Positions 9,632 to 20,491 are shown, numbered from the stretch's first letter. The stretch is 64,000 bases of DNA from Flavobacterium oreochromis (GCF_019565455.1 NZ_CP067377.1:682001-746000); one strand, 5' to 3'. Translations and numbers: made by a program. Notes: a model not told the origin generated them from the sequence alone.

Positions 9632-12100
9632 ATGAACCAAGAAATTACATACAATACAGAGGTCAACAAAGCTATAGATATTGCTCAAAAAATAGGAAGA
9701 GATAATTTAAACTCTCATTTTAATGGAGCACATTTACTTAAAGCAATCCTTAATAGAGACTTATCATTACTTAAACAATTAGAATCTCTGGGAATTGATG
9801 TATATTATATTGAAGAATGGGCTGAAGTTAAAATTGAAGAATCTCCAAAATCTACACATCAATATTATTGTGAACCAGATGAAATCATAGATGAAATTTT
9901 TGCTGAAGCAGATTCTATAAGAGAAGAATTAAGAGAAGATGAAATAACTTTATTACACGTAATGGCTGCTATTACTACGCCAGGTGTAGCATTTAGCTTT
10001 GAAAAAATGAAATCTTTTCCTATAACAAGAAATGATTTATTAAAAGATAATTTCAATACTATTACAAAAAGCACACAATCCATCAGTAAAAATGGATTTT
10101 TACACAAATATTGCATAGACAAAAACCATCAAGTTAAATCAAAAAATAAAACAGAATTATTAATAGGTAGAGATCTAGAGATAAATAATATTACCGAAAT
10201 TCTTTGTAGATATAGCAAACAAAATGTAATTGTACTTGGAGATTCTGGTATTGGAAAAACATCTTTAATAGAAGGATTTGTTCAAAAAGTACTGCTTAAT
10301 CAGGTACCTGATTTGTTATCTAAAATTGAAATTTTCGAACTTGACATGGGAGCTTTAGTCGCAGGTGCTTCCTATAAAGGAGAAATAGAAGATAGAATAA
10401 AAAATATTGCTCAAGAACTTAAACAAATCCCTAAATCAATTTTAATAATAGAAGAATTTCATTCTCTCTTTGGAGGCAATGGCTCAGACACAAACATAGT
10501 AAACTTATTAAAAAGTGAATTATCTAAAGGACTTACAATCCTTGCTACCTCAACAATAGAAGAATATACTAAAAAAATTGAAAAAGAACAAGCCTTATCA
10601 GGCATGTTTGAAGTTATTAAGTTAGAGGAAAAAGAAGATGAAACACACTTCAGGATGTTAAAACAAACATTACGAGATTACCAAAAACATCACGGAATTA
10701 CAATAGACGATCCTACTATAAAAGAAGCCATCCGCTTTTCAAAACGATATATGAAAGAAAAAAGTCTTCCTGCATCTGCAATAGACTTAATAGATCATAC
10801 TATGTCTGTACTTAAAACTACTGGCGATACTTTTATAAACGAAAGAGAGCATTTACTTAATGAAATCAAAAATATTGAAGACAATATTGGAGAAGTAGAC
10901 GAAGATGAATTAAAGCTAAAAGCAGAATGGTTTTTAAATGATTTATTAACTAAAACCCATTTTCTCTATACCACTTCAAATAATGACATCATCATTAAGG
11001 ATCTTCATTTTGAAATAATAGAAGAAATAGTAAAATTTTGTCGTGAATATATTGAAACTCTTGAAAAAATAGCTAGAGAAAAAAGAACACATATTACACA
11101 ACTGGATTTAGCGCTTATCATCTCACAAAAAACAAATATTCCTATAGGAAAATTAAAAGATGAGGAAAAACAAAAATTAAATGACATGGAAAACATTCTG
11201 TCCAAACGTGTTGTTGGACAAGATCATGCAATTAGTATTGTTTCAGAAGCCATATTAGAATCTCGTTCTGGCTTAAGTAAAGCAGGACAACCCATTGGCT
11301 CATTCTTCTTTTTAGGTCCTACAGGAACAGGAAAAACAGAACTGGCGAAATCATTAGCTGAATTTCTCTTTCAAGATGAAAACGCTATCATTCGTTTTGA
11401 CATGTCTGAATTTAAAGAAGAACATTCAGCAGCTTTACTATATGGTGCTCCTCCAGGTTACGTTGGATATGAAGAAGGAGGACTATTAGTAAATAAAATC
11501 AGACAAAAGCCCTATTCTATAGTCCTGTTTGATGAAATAGAAAAAGCACACAGTTCCGTTTTTGATGTCTTTCTTCAATTAATGGATGAAGGAAAATTAC
11601 ATGATAGATTAGGTAAAGAAGGAGATTTCTCGAATGCTATTATCCTGTTTACTTCAAACATTGGATCTGATTTTATTGTAGAATCTTTTCAAAAAGACGA
11701 GATACCTACCAATTCAAAATTACTTGAAATTATGAGTCGATATTTTAGACCTGAATTTTTAGGACGATTAACAGAATCAATTCCTTTCAGACCTATTAGT
11801 AAAGAAAACGCATTAAAAATATTTGAAATTCATTTAAAAAAGGAATTAATAGACTTAGCAAAAAGCATTCATATTAATTTAATCGTAAGTCAAGAAGTTA
11901 AAGAATTCCTTGCTGAACAAGGATATGATGCAAAGTATGGAGCACGTCCGCTAAAAGGAATTATAAGAGGAAAGCTCAGAAGACCTTTAGCAAAAAAAAT
12001 AGTTGCAATGGAATATAATGAAGGGGATACTGTAAAAATTTCATTAAAAAATGGAGAATTATTTTGGGAAAAAATCAAATTAAATATAGAGTTAAACTAA
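9632..12100 (+). CDS. tssH: T6SS sheath-recycling AAA+ ATPase TssH (ClpV)
   Basis: ClpB-class hexameric ATPase that disassembles contracted TssBC sheaths in the cytoplasm. The 822-residue protein has a Clp N-domain (1-140). AAA1 has Walker A GDSGIGKTS near residue 203 and Walker B ILIIEEFHSLFGG near 270. After a middle region, AAA2 has Walker A GPTGTGKTE near 562, PPGYVGYEEGG pore loop, Walker B IVLFDEIEKAH near 630, sensor TSNIG and the ClpB C-terminal YGARPLKGIIRGKL. The Bacteroidota-type N-domain and its position directly before tssB identify it as TssH rather than housekeeping ClpB. The frame is intact. Confidence 0.92.
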   Translation: MNQEITYNTEVNKAIDIAQKIGRDNLNSHFNGAHLLKAILNRDLSLLKQLESLGIDVYYIEEWAEVKIEESPKSTHQYYCEPDEIIDEIFAEADSIREELREDEITLLHVMAAITTPGVAFSFEKMKSFPITRNDLLKDNFNTITKSTQSISKNGFLHKYCIDKNHQVKSKNKTELLIGRDLEINNITEILCRYSKQNVIVLGDSGIGKTSLIEGFVQKVLLNQVPDLLSKIEIFELDMGALVAGASYKGEIEDRIKNIAQELKQIPKSILIIEEFHSLFGGNGSDTNIVNLLKSELSKGLTILATSTIEEYTKKIEKEQALSGMFEVIKLEEKEDETHFRMLKQTLRDYQKHHGITIDDPTIKEAIRFSKRYMKEKSLPASAIDLIDHTMSVLKTTGDTFINEREHLLNEIKNIEDNIGEVDEDELKLKAEWFLNDLLTKTHFLYTTSNNDIIIKDLHFEIIEEIVKFCREYIETLEKIAREKRTHITQLDLALIISQKTNIPIGKLKDEEKQKLNDMENILSKRVVGQDHAISIVSEAILESRSGLSKAGQPIGSFFFLGPTGTGKTELAKSLAEFLFQDENAIIRFDMSEFKEEHSAALLYGAPPGYVGYEEGGLLVNKIRQKPYSIVLFDEIEKAHSSVFDVFLQLMDEGKLHDRLGKEGDFSNAIILFTSNIGSDFIVESFQKDEIPTNSKLLEIMSRYFRPEFLGRLTESIPFRPISKENALKIFEIHLKKELIDLAKSIHINLIVSQEVKEFLAEQGYDAKYGARPLKGIIRGKLRRPLAKKIVAMEYNEGDTVKISLKNGELFWEKIKLNIELN

Positions 12101-12113
12101 TAAATTAAGTATT

Positions 12114-12563
12114 ATGTTATCAAATCATGGAATTGGTGGTAATGAAGTACCATTAGACGCAAACGAAGCAATAAGCGAAATCCCTCAAAACAAAACTATT
12201 ATTGCTCAAAAATTAACAGCTGAAAGTCCTGTAAAACCAGAACTAGTAGAAGGATTAACAACCGTTGAAAAGGTTTTTGAACATTTTAAACCAGAAATAA
12301 AGGTTGATTTTGAAAATTTAGATGGTTCTACCAAAATGGAAAATTTAAGTTTTACCAACCTTGGTGATTTTGGTGTAAAAGGAATTACTCAACAAAGTAA
12401 CTTTTTGACTGGTCTAGAAACAGAAAAAGATCAATATCAAAAAATCATTAAACAACTAAAAAGTAATAAAATCTTAAAAGGAGCATTAGAAGACCCTGAT
12501 GCAAAAAAATCATTATTAGATTCATTACAATCTCTTATTAAAGAATTAGAAGAAAACAAATAA
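12114..12563 (+). CDS. tssB: T6SS contractile sheath small subunit TssB
   Basis: VipA-type sheath subunit, 149 residues, that polymerises with TssC around the inner tube. The family signature is clear: KVFEHFKPEIKVDFEN, then LSFTNLGDFGVKGITQQSNFL (broken here only for brevity), and a C-terminal helix with KSNKILKGALEDPDAKKSLL for sheath packing. It starts 13 bases after tssH and is followed by tssC after 11 bases, so the three are one transcript. Frame intact. Confidence 0.9.
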   Translation: MLSNHGIGGNEVPLDANEAISEIPQNKTIIAQKLTAESPVKPELVEGLTTVEKVFEHFKPEIKVDFENLDGSTKMENLSFTNLGDFGVKGITQQSNFLTGLETEKDQYQKIIKQLKSNKILKGALEDPDAKKSLLDSLQSLIKELEENK

Positions 12564-12574
12564 ACTAACTACTA

Positions 12575-13938
12575 ATGGCACAAAATAAAGAAAGTCAATA
12601 CGTTGACAGTACAGTTTTAGAACAAAAGAAGGGACAGGCTAATTTAGAAAGTAGCCTAGAAAAGTTAGCAAAATTCGGTGGTTTTGATCTATTAGAAACA
12701 ACCATTGAAGGAGCACAAAATTTAAATCCAGATAGAAAAGCAAGAAGAAAAATTTTCCTTACAGAAAAGGATAAAGAAAAAGAAAGAGAATCTTTAAAGA
12801 AAACGCTTAAACTCTGGGCTGATGTACTTTCAGAAGGAACAAGTGTAACAGACATGGTTTCTAACTGCGAAGACAAAAGAAAAGAAGCAGAAGATTTACT
12901 AAAGAAAAACTTATCAAGAGCAGTAGAAGTTACTAAAGAATTAGAAACAAACTATCGTACGATAGCTCTATTCTACAAAAATACTGAAACTGATAAAGTA
13001 AAAAATGTTACAATTATAAATTCTGATTTAGAACAATTAAAAGATCTAGATAACACTCGATTTATAGATACAATTCATGCAGAATTAGTTAATAACTATG
13101 ATCGTTTAGACTTAAAAAACAATTATGGTATTTTAGTAATCCCTGGTTATTTAGGTTCTAATAAAGTAGTAGAAAAATGGGCTAAGATAGCACATGAAAA
13201 CAAAGTAATGTTAGTTACTGACTTTGAACATTTGGATGAACCAGATGATGTAATGGAAATGTTTGACCAAGCCTACTTAACAGGTGGTGAAATTTACCGT
13301 TCAAATGTTTTAATGACTTGTAACTGGCTTGTTGGTAGAGGTAGATTTGAAGAAATTCAAGAAACCGAAGACTTATACGTTGCTCCTTCAGCTGCCTTAG
13401 CAGGAAAAATATATAAAACATTAATGTCTCAAGTAACAGCAGGTAAAAATATGGAGGCATTAACGAAGTTGATGGAGTAAAATTTGATTTAAAAAAGAGT
13501 GAGATTGCTAATTTAGAAAGCCTAGGATTAATCCCAATGGTAAACGAATATGGAAAAGTTATGGCTTTTTCTGCAAAAACACTTTTTAATGGTGATAATT
13601 TAGGATTACAAACATACTCTGTAGTTAGAGTTTTTGATTACGTTACAAAAGTATTAATGGACTTCTTAAACAGAAGAGCTTTTGAAAACTTTACAGCTGT
13701 AACTCGTAAAGAAATTATGGGACAAATTGTTCGTTTCTTAGATTCAATAAGTGGACCTGGAAAACTAATTGAAAACTTTGAAGTAAAAAGATTTGAACAA
13801 GACCCTATACAAAAAGATAGAATTCATTTAGATATCCATATGAAACCATATTTCCCTGCTAAAAACTTCCTTATTAAAATGGATGGCCATAAAGGAGATG
13901 ATGGAAATGAATGGGATACTGAGTATGAACAAAAATAA
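12575..13938 (+). CDS. tssC: T6SS contractile sheath large subunit TssC (frame break)
   Basis: VipB-type sheath subunit, reassembled to about 454 residues. The N-terminal part contains a coiled-coil-rich region and the core NNYGILVIPGYLG and NVLMTCNWLVGRGRFEE. The C-terminal part has NEYGKVMAFSAKTLF, NLGLQTYSVVRVFDYVTKVL and the terminal IHLDIHMKPYFPAKNFLIKM, all conserved in TssC. A base is missing in the G run near 13453: the raw frame ends MEALTKLME, whereas the restored frame reads MGGINEVDGVKFDLKKSEI. Followed by a perfect terminator, so the tssHBC transcript probably ends here. Confidence 0.88.
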
Positions 13939-13947
13939 AAACTAATT

Positions 13948-13980
13948 AAACAACCGTTTCTAAAAGAAACGGTTGTTTTT
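13948..13980 (+). terminator. Rho-independent terminator after tssC
   Basis: AAACAACCGTTTC (13948-13960) pairs perfectly with GAAACGGTTGTTT (13966-13978) around a five-base loop and runs into T residues. It separates the sheath operon from the baseplate operon that begins with tssK. The 150 bases that follow are AT-rich with no clear gene. Confidence 0.93.
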
Positions 13981-14133
13981 ATAGGTCAATAAAAAATACA
14001 ATCTAAATTCTATTTGATTTTTATATATACTATCATTTATTCTTTTTCCTGTATTTTTTATTAGCTTCTATTTGTATTTTTTGAATTAGCTCAGCAAAGT
14101 TTTTAATTTAAAAAAATCAAAAACACAAAAATA

Positions 14134-15291
14134 ATGATAGAAAAACTAAATTATTTCCCTGTCAATTGGATTGACGGAATGAAAATAAACAAAAATCACT
14201 TTAATTCGATTCAAAACTTCATTAATGATTCCATAAAAGATGCTGTAGGTTTACATACATCACTTATATCTTATGGTTTATTACCTTCTAACAATCCTAT
14301 CAAATTAAACCTAATGGTTGATAGTCATAAGTCATTAAGAGTGCAAGTTCAAGAATGCCATGCCATAACACCTAATGGTTCAAGAATTGAAATAGATGAT
14401 AGAAGCGAAACCGTTAATACGAATTCTTCTTATTTAGAAGCCTCTTATGAAATTAAAGGTGATGAGAGTTTAAAATTGTGGGTTTGTATTTCTGTTAATT
14501 ACTTTAAGAGAATACCATTTGGTGATTCTGATCCTGAAGAAAATCCACCACGATATCCTTTTACAAAACCTGAATATTTATTAAGTCTCATTCCTGAAAA
14601 CGAACTAATAAATGATACAGGATTAGGAGGAAACTTTTTAATCATAGGAAAAGTATTAGTAAACTCATATGAATCAAAAATAGACAACTCTTATATTCCT
14701 CCATCAGTATATGTAGGAAGTCATAAAAGACTACAAGAATTATATGATGAGATCAACCGTTTTTATGGACAAGTAGAAATATTTTCTATACAAATTGCTC
14801 AAAAGATTAATTCTAAAAAACAAGCAAATGAGTTAGCTATAATGATGTTATTAGTAACAGATAAAATATTAGATTACTTAGGTGTAGAAATTAATAAAAC
14901 CAGATGGTTAGGAATACACAAAGCACCTGCAGAAATGTTACTATCCGTTATTGGTTTAGCTAGAACTCTTAAAAACCTATTTGATTCAAAATCTGGAGCA
15001 GGAAAAGAAGAATTACTAAACTATTTTGCAGATTGGTGTAATGTTAATCAAGGAACTTTTGAAAACATTTTCTTAGAACTTATAAACAACAATTATAACC
15101 ACAATCAAATTGACGTAAGTGTTTCAAAAATCCACAAATTTATGGATGTTTTTGAAAATCTCTTATCCTCTCTAAGCCGATTAGATTACATAGGTAAAAA
15201 ACGAGATGGAAGCATTTTCGTATCTGAAATTACGGAAGAAAGAGATAGCCTATTGTATGGAAAAAGAAGTAAAAGTTTTTTAGCAGATTAA
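14134..15291 (+). CDS. tssK: T6SS baseplate subunit TssK
   Basis: Baseplate adaptor that connects the wedge complex to the membrane complex, 385 residues. The start MIEKLNYFPVNWIDGMKINK followed by NHFNSIQNF matches the TssK opening (normally W-x-D/E-G-M-x-x-x-x-x-HF). An N-terminal shell domain (about 1-170) precedes a helical middle domain (KRLQELYDEINRFYGQ onward) and a C-terminal receptor-binding part. First gene of the second plus-strand operon. No box matching TAnnTTTG was found close to the start. The stop is 3 bases before the tssO start. Confidence 0.85.
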   Translation: MIEKLNYFPVNWIDGMKINKNHFNSIQNFINDSIKDAVGLHTSLISYGLLPSNNPIKLNLMVDSHKSLRVQVQECHAITPNGSRIEIDDRSETVNTNSSYLEASYEIKGDESLKLWVCISVNYFKRIPFGDSDPEENPPRYPFTKPEYLLSLIPENELINDTGLGGNFLIIGKVLVNSYESKIDNSYIPPSVYVGSHKRLQELYDEINRFYGQVEIFSIQIAQKINSKKQANELAIMMLLVTDKILDYLGVEINKTRWLGIHKAPAEMLLSVIGLARTLKNLFDSKSGAGKEELLNYFADWCNVNQGTFENIFLELINNNYNHNQIDVSVSKIHKFMDVFENLLSSLSRLDYIGKKRDGSIFVSEITEERDSLLYGKRSKSFLAD

Positions 15292-15294
15292 ACC

Positions 15295-15808
15295 ATGGAA
15301 ATACTTAATAAAAAGAACGTTCTAAGGCGTTTGTATCTTTTGTACTATTTTTTGTAATAAGCGTAACTGTTTTTATGTCAGCTCTTTTATTTAATACTTA
15401 TTTCCCTTTCAGAGAAAATGAGTTATTAAAAACAGAGAACTTTAAACTAAAAAAGAAATTGAAATTCAAAATAAATTTTCTTTTCAACTTGAAAAAGTCA
15501 AAACCACTGTAGACTCTATAAATGCACCAGGTCAAAACGACTTCTTTAACGAAAAACTGGCACTTTCATTATTAGCAGAAATGTATAATCAATTGCCTAA
15601 AGATACATTAAAGAACAAAATAATGTATAATAACACAATTATTGCATTTAAAGACCTAATTGATGCAAAAAAACAAGTTAAACAATTAGCAACTAATCAC
15701 AAACTAATGGATAGTTTGAGTACTATAAACAAAACGCTAAAAGATGAATATGACAAAATGAAACGCGATTTAGAAGTTTGTAGACAAATCTATCAACAAG
15801 CAGAATAA
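15295..15808 (+). CDS. tssO: T6SS-iii transmembrane protein TssO (two frame breaks)
   Basis: Reassembled protein of about 171 residues. A short cytoplasmic N-terminus (MEILNKKNVLRR) leads into one membrane helix (about VSFVLFFVISVTVFMSALLF) and then a long heptad-rich region, including KEIEIQNKFSFQLEKVKTT, ending DEYDKMKRDLEVCRQIYQQAE. This single-pass-plus-coiled-coil layout directly after tssK is the TssO pattern. Frame breaks lie near 15335-15350 (T run) and near 15450 (A run before KEIEIQ). The ATG at 15295 is 3 bases after the tssK stop. A periplasmic coiled coil bridging inner-membrane and outer parts of the complex is inferred. Confidence 0.68.
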
Positions 15809-15826
15809 ACACTTAAAAGCATAACG

Positions 15827-16348
15827 ATGAATATTTTAAAAAAATTATTTCTATGTTTTTACATAATAAGTTTTTATTGTGTTGCTCAAGACAATGTAAA
15901 AAACAAAGTAATAGATAGTTGTCAAATTACACAAACTAGACAAAAATTAGACGGTCGTTTTTTTGCCAGTCCTAATCCCATACTCTTAATAGTAAATAAC
16001 AGTAATGGTATATTTACTACATTACAATTTGGAAAACGTAAACGTAAAATTTTTATGTACTTTAAAATACATGATAACAGCGTTTGCATTGAAGAAAAAA
16101 AAATATTTGACTTTAATTTCAAAAATGGGGATGTGATCCATTTAAAAAATCATTTCCCCATAAATTGTGATGGTATTTTTATTCATCAACTCAGTAGAAG
16201 AACTTTTAAAAAATTAACAAGTCTAGAGTTAAGTGGTATAAAAGTTTTTACCGTTCATAAAAATTATGAAATCTTATTAAACAAATCTCAAAATACAGAG
16301 ATTATTAAAGATTTAATTTGTTTAAAAACATATAAAATAAAGAAATAA
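15827..16348 (+). CDS. Exported protein of unknown function in T6SS operon
   Basis: A 173-residue protein with a Sec signal peptide (MNILKKLFLCFYIISFYCVA, then QDN) and no recognised domain afterwards. It is beta-rich and basic, with GIFTTLQFGKRKRKIFMYF and VIHLKNHFPINCDGIFIH. Its stop codon overlaps the next ATG by one base, so it is tightly co-translated with its neighbour. Being periplasmic and encoded between tssO and tssE, it is a candidate T6SS-iii envelope component (possibly TssP), but I cannot assign a family. Confidence 0.5.
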   Translation: MNILKKLFLCFYIISFYCVAQDNVKNKVIDSCQITQTRQKLDGRFFASPNPILLIVNNSNGIFTTLQFGKRKRKIFMYFKIHDNSVCIEEKKIFDFNFKNGDVIHLKNHFPINCDGIFIHQLSRRTFKKLTSLELSGIKVFTVHKNYEILLNKSQNTEIIKDLICLKTYKIKK

Positions 16349-17039
16349 TGAGTCCAATACCAGAACTTAATTTATCTCTAGGAATGACGGACAATCCTGG
16401 ATCCCCTTTTTATGGAGGAAAAGGAGAAATGGCGAGAGTTTCAAAAACAGACTCAGGGCTTAGAACTCATAAAATTTCTTTAACAATATCTGATCTAGAA
16501 GTTGGAAAAATTTCTTTGATCATTGACAATCATAATGTAGAAATTCCTACCTATAAAATGATTGTAAGTGATGATAAAACAAACGAAACTACCGCTTATC
16601 AAGTAACACGGGATATCTTTAGTTTTGTTAAAAAAAATACTAAAAAGGATTTTTATCTTTTTTTGGTTTCAAAAATTTTGACAAAACCTCTTTTCTGTAT
16701 GAAAATATTCCTTACGAACCTACAGACGAAATAGAAACCCTTTCTATTTCAAAATACAGAAATATTTCCCATGATAGCTTAATTTATCAATTTAATAATT
16801 CTGAAAAAGTATACCTATTTTCTGGTAATATCAATCAAATTAAAATCCCAGAAAATAGCCAATACTTTATTATTGTAGATAATAATGATGGTAAAAGTTT
16901 TATTGGAGATATTCTTTATAGAGAAAAATTTCTTAAGCTTACTCCTAAAGTAGAGTTAAAAATAATTAGGCGAAATAAAATCCCTAAAGAAATGGAAGTA
17001 AACGAAAATGGAAGCATTCAAAAATTAATTTATCTATAA
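16348..17039 (+). CDS. T6SS operon protein of unknown function (frame break)
   Basis: Reassembled to about 230 residues. The N-terminal half, MSPIPELNLSLGMTDNPGSP onward, has no signal peptide and is beta-rich. After a seven-T run near 16665 the frame must shift by one to read DFYLFFGFKNFDKTSFLYEN and continue to NENGSIQKLIYL before the stop at 17039, 2 bases before tssE. Tight packing between exported and baseplate genes argues for a T6SS role; it is another candidate for a subtype-iii-specific subunit. No family recognised. Confidence 0.5.
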
Positions 17040-17041
17040 CC

Positions 17042-17473
17042 ATGATTAGAGGTTCTTATTGTAAAATACCTATTGATTTTGACGCAATTATAAAAAAACA
17101 AGATGCAGTTAACATCAGCATCGATACATCAATAGCTCAACACATTTTCTTAATAGCAACTACTTCATTTGGAGAATGTAAATTTAATGATGATTATGGA
17201 ACAGAAATTTGGGAAATGGACTTTGACATTTTAAAAAGTGATAATATACTGAAAGAAACTATTATAAACACTTTAAAAAAAGCAATTTCAACTTATGAAA
17301 AAAGATTAGCCCTAGAGGATGTTGATATTGTTATATCAGATAAAAACATTGGAAATATAAGTCGAAAAAGAATTAAAAAATGTGTTTCTTTTAGTATTAA
17401 AGGGCAAGTTTTTGAAACCAATAGACCTTTTTTATTTCAAAGTTCCTTTTTCGTTGGTCCCTTATCATATTAA
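17042..17473 (+). CDS. tssE: T6SS baseplate subunit TssE (gp25-like)
   Basis: The gp25/TssE protein joins the baseplate wedges to the first sheath ring. The 143-residue product contains FGECKFNDDYGTEIWEMDF, the diagnostic gp25 signature (aromatic-Gly-x-x-x-Phe ... Gly-x-x-x-Trp), then a helical LKKAISTYEKRL and a beta-hairpin C-terminus. Length and motif agree with the family. Start follows the previous stop by 2 bases; tssF starts 31 bases downstream. Confidence 0.87.
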   Translation: MIRGSYCKIPIDFDAIIKKQDAVNISIDTSIAQHIFLIATTSFGECKFNDDYGTEIWEMDFDILKSDNILKETIINTLKKAISTYEKRLALEDVDIVISDKNIGNISRKRIKKCVSFSIKGQVFETNRPFLFQSSFFVGPLSY

Positions 17474-17504
17474 TCTCTCTTCTTTCATTCTAAACTAAAA
17501 TTCT

Positions 17505-19328
17505 ATGAACCAAGAACGTATAAAAGATCGTATTTTAAGAAAAGCATCTAGACTATGGGGCTTTAATGAATTACAAACGGAATCTTCTTTTGACCCCATT
17601 GTTGGATTACTACTAACTGCTTGTGCTTCAGAACTAGAAAAATTAAATACTGATTTAGAAGATTCTAGATCAAGAATAATTGAAAGAGTATTAGACCTAA
17701 TGTTTCCTGAAGAAGTATCCGGTGTTACTCCTTCTAGTGCTATTGTACAAGTTTTCCCAACAGAAAACAACATAAAAATATCTAAATACAACCGATTTAA
17801 AGGGAGTAAAAAAATTACAAATATTTATAATCCAACCGAAATTTTACACAAAGATGTCTTTTTTGGTCCCACAATAGAAACAACCTTAACCACAGCAAAA
17901 GTAGAATACCTTGCCTATGGAAATTCTTTAAAAAAATTGATAATTTATTTTTTAACGATATTATTAGTACCGCTGATAATTTTATCCCTAAAGGAGAATT
18001 ATGGATAGGGCTAAAATGCTCTGATACTGAAAATATTATAAACCCTACATTTTATGTAAACATAAATAATAGTTATCAAAAGGACTTCTTTTTTTATTAC
18101 TTACGACAAGCAAAAATATATTTCGGAAATCAAGAGTTTACCTTTAATGAAGGATACAATGCTACAGAAGAATCCTTTAATTTTGAAAATATAGTTCGCA
18201 AAAACTATTCTAATCTAGACCAAATAAATAATAGAATTAACAATTTTTATTTACCTAATTTTTTCACCTTAAATGGTACTATAAACCAAGTAGAAAAAAC
18301 AGGTTCTGATACTTTATTTCAACAATATTTTGTAAATCACCAGCTAGAAAATGACAAATCAATCATATGGTTACGAGTTGAATTAACTGAAACCATTGGT
18401 AATGATGTATTAGAAAATGTATCAATAACACTTAATTGTTTACCTGTTGTAAACAAAAGAATTTCTAAAGCCTCTCATAGAGTAACAGGTGCTCTAAATA
18501 TAATCCCTATAGACTCCGATGAGTTTTTCTTAGATTTAGACCACGTATCAAATGATGAGGGTTACAGATATGATCTAAAAAATTACGATGATACTAAATC
18601 AGGAACCATTACCCTTAGACGAGGTGGCGTTTCTCGTTTTGATCAAAGAAGAGCTTCTGATCTTTTACAACAACTCTTAGAACTTATTAAAGATGAAACA
18701 GCATCTTTTATGAGTATAGGAAATGATGCTACTAAAGAAACTTTAAAGCAAATCAATCAAAATGTTGCTGCATTATACCAATTATCAAAAGAAAAACATT
18801 TTGAAAGACCTAACAATCCTTATTTAACTGTTAATGCTTCCTCAAAGGACGAAACAGGTTTCTTTTGTAACATAGCTTATTGGACCACATTAGGAGATGA
18901 AGCAAACGACATAAAAATAGGATCCGTTCTATCCTTAGAAGAAGCTGGAACTATGTTATTAGAAAAGAATATAATGTTAATAACTCCAACCGTAGGTGGC
19001 AGAAAAGGATTATCAACAAAAGATAAAATATTAGAATACAGAAACTCTCTATTAACCCGCGGAAGAATCGTTACAATAGCTGACATCAAAGCTTATGGGC
19101 TAAACCATTTTAAAAATACAATTACAAAAATTGAAATAAAAAAGGAACAAAAAAGAAAGTTCTACAAAAGAAGGATTTGCAAGAACTATAGATATATACC
19201 TATACCGAAATACTGAAGTTACCGAAATACTAAAAGAGTCAGAATGGGAATACTTATGTGATAGTTTTTTAATCAATCTAAAAAAAGCTTCATCAAATGT
19301 TTATCCTTATACTCTAAACACTCTTTAA
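17505..19328 (+). CDS. tssF: T6SS baseplate subunit TssF (two frame breaks)
   Basis: Wedge protein of about 608 residues once reassembled. It opens with RIKDRILRKASRLWGF, then LLLTACASELEKLNTDLED and LDLMFPEEVSGVTPS, matching the TssF N-terminus. The middle (18009-18709) reads IPKGELWIGLKCSD, IWLRVELTETIGNDVLENV and ASHRVTGALNIIPIDSDEFF. Then come GGVSRFDQRRASDLLQQLLEL and LLTRGRIVTIADIKAYGLNH. The frame shifts in an A run near 17932 and again near 19145 (true ending KEGFARTIDIYLYRNTE ... VYPYTLNTL). TssF and TssG are here encoded on opposite arms of the locus. Confidence 0.85.
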
Positions 19329-19331
19329 TTT

Positions 19332-20491
19332 ATGAGTTTCACTTGGCCTACATATAAAGTTAAAAAAGGAGATACACTAGAATCTGTAGCAAAAGAATTA
19401 GGTATCAGTAAAGAAGCATTAAAATGGCATCATAACACCTATTGCCTTCATGATGATTTATTAGAAAAGGATATTACCCATCAAAAAAAACTTATAATAT
19501 TTGACAAACATGCAAATGAACAGAAAACTTTTCATACAACAAGAGTAAAAAAACAAGTCCCCTTTTCTTACAATAACAGCTTATTTTATATTCCTACTAA
19601 AAGTTTTTCAAAATACGGTGTAATAATTACCATTGAAGACGGAGAAGATAAAAATGAAATCAAATATGAGAAATCCGTAAAATGGATTCAAAAATTTGAA
19701 GATTGCCATATTTTTGAAATAAATGATATTTCAAAACCTTTTATTAACGAAGAGGAAGTAAATAGCATAGTTCATACCCTTGCTTACGAAACATCCAAGG
19801 TATTATATCCCATGCACCTAATGGTAGACGAAAAAGGAAATTGGGAACAGGTTGCAAAATGCAATACTTATCCAAGGCGTTGGAATATCATTAAAAAGAA
19901 ATTTTTAAAGAATTTCAAGGAAAAATGGTTGAAGAATACTTACAAGAATTTGAAAACCTATTAGAAAATCAGAATAAAATTAATTCTTATATGTTTCAGG
20001 ATTATTTCCTACGAACCCTTTTCCTTGGCTATTGTTTTGAATACCAAGAAAAATTTAAAACAGAAAGAGAAATTTCTTTTCCAATTATAGAGAATGCTAA
20101 CGAACCTATTTATAAAATAGAAGCAGATATAGTCCCCTATTTAGATGAATATAATTTAGTTAACATAAATTTCAAAGGAGTACTAAATGATCCACGAAGT
20201 AAAATTGATTTTATCAATGAAAATCATTATCCCTTTGAAGAAAATCGAGATACTGAAAAAGCTACAGGTAATTTTTTTCTGAAAGCTTTTTTAGATCCTA
20301 ACAGTTCTATACCTGAATCTATATATTTAGAATGTAGTATTTCTTTAGAAAAAACAAAGAAAATTTCCGTTGTCATATCAGATATTTCAGGCAAAGAAAA
20401 GCCTTATATTCATAATCATTCAAACCTATTATTAGACTCAGAAACAACAAACAATAAGAAAAAAGGATTTTGGAAAAGTCTTTTTGAATAA
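19332..20491 (+). CDS. LysM-domain T6SS accessory protein (frame break)
   Basis: About 386 residues after reassembly. A LysM module occupies residues 6-55 (YKVKKGDTLESVAKELGISK, then ALKWHHNTYC). A mid-region follows, and a C-terminal domain with EEYLQEFENLLENQNKINSY and FLGYCFEYQEKF. The break is near 19903 in an A run; the true join reads KKEIFKEFQGKMVEEYLQ. No signal peptide, so it is probably a cytoplasmic baseplate- or spike-loading adaptor rather than a wall binder. It sits between tssF and the PAAR-like gene, and shares the W-x-H-N-x-Y-C signature with the small minus-strand protein at 5599. Confidence 0.6.

Noticed and set aside
9632..12100. Housekeeping ClpB
   Set aside because: Sits directly before tssB/tssC and has a divergent N-domain, so TssH is the better call.
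14981..15060. Possible start of a separate gene inside tssK
   Set aside because: The tssK frame is intact and of normal length across this region.
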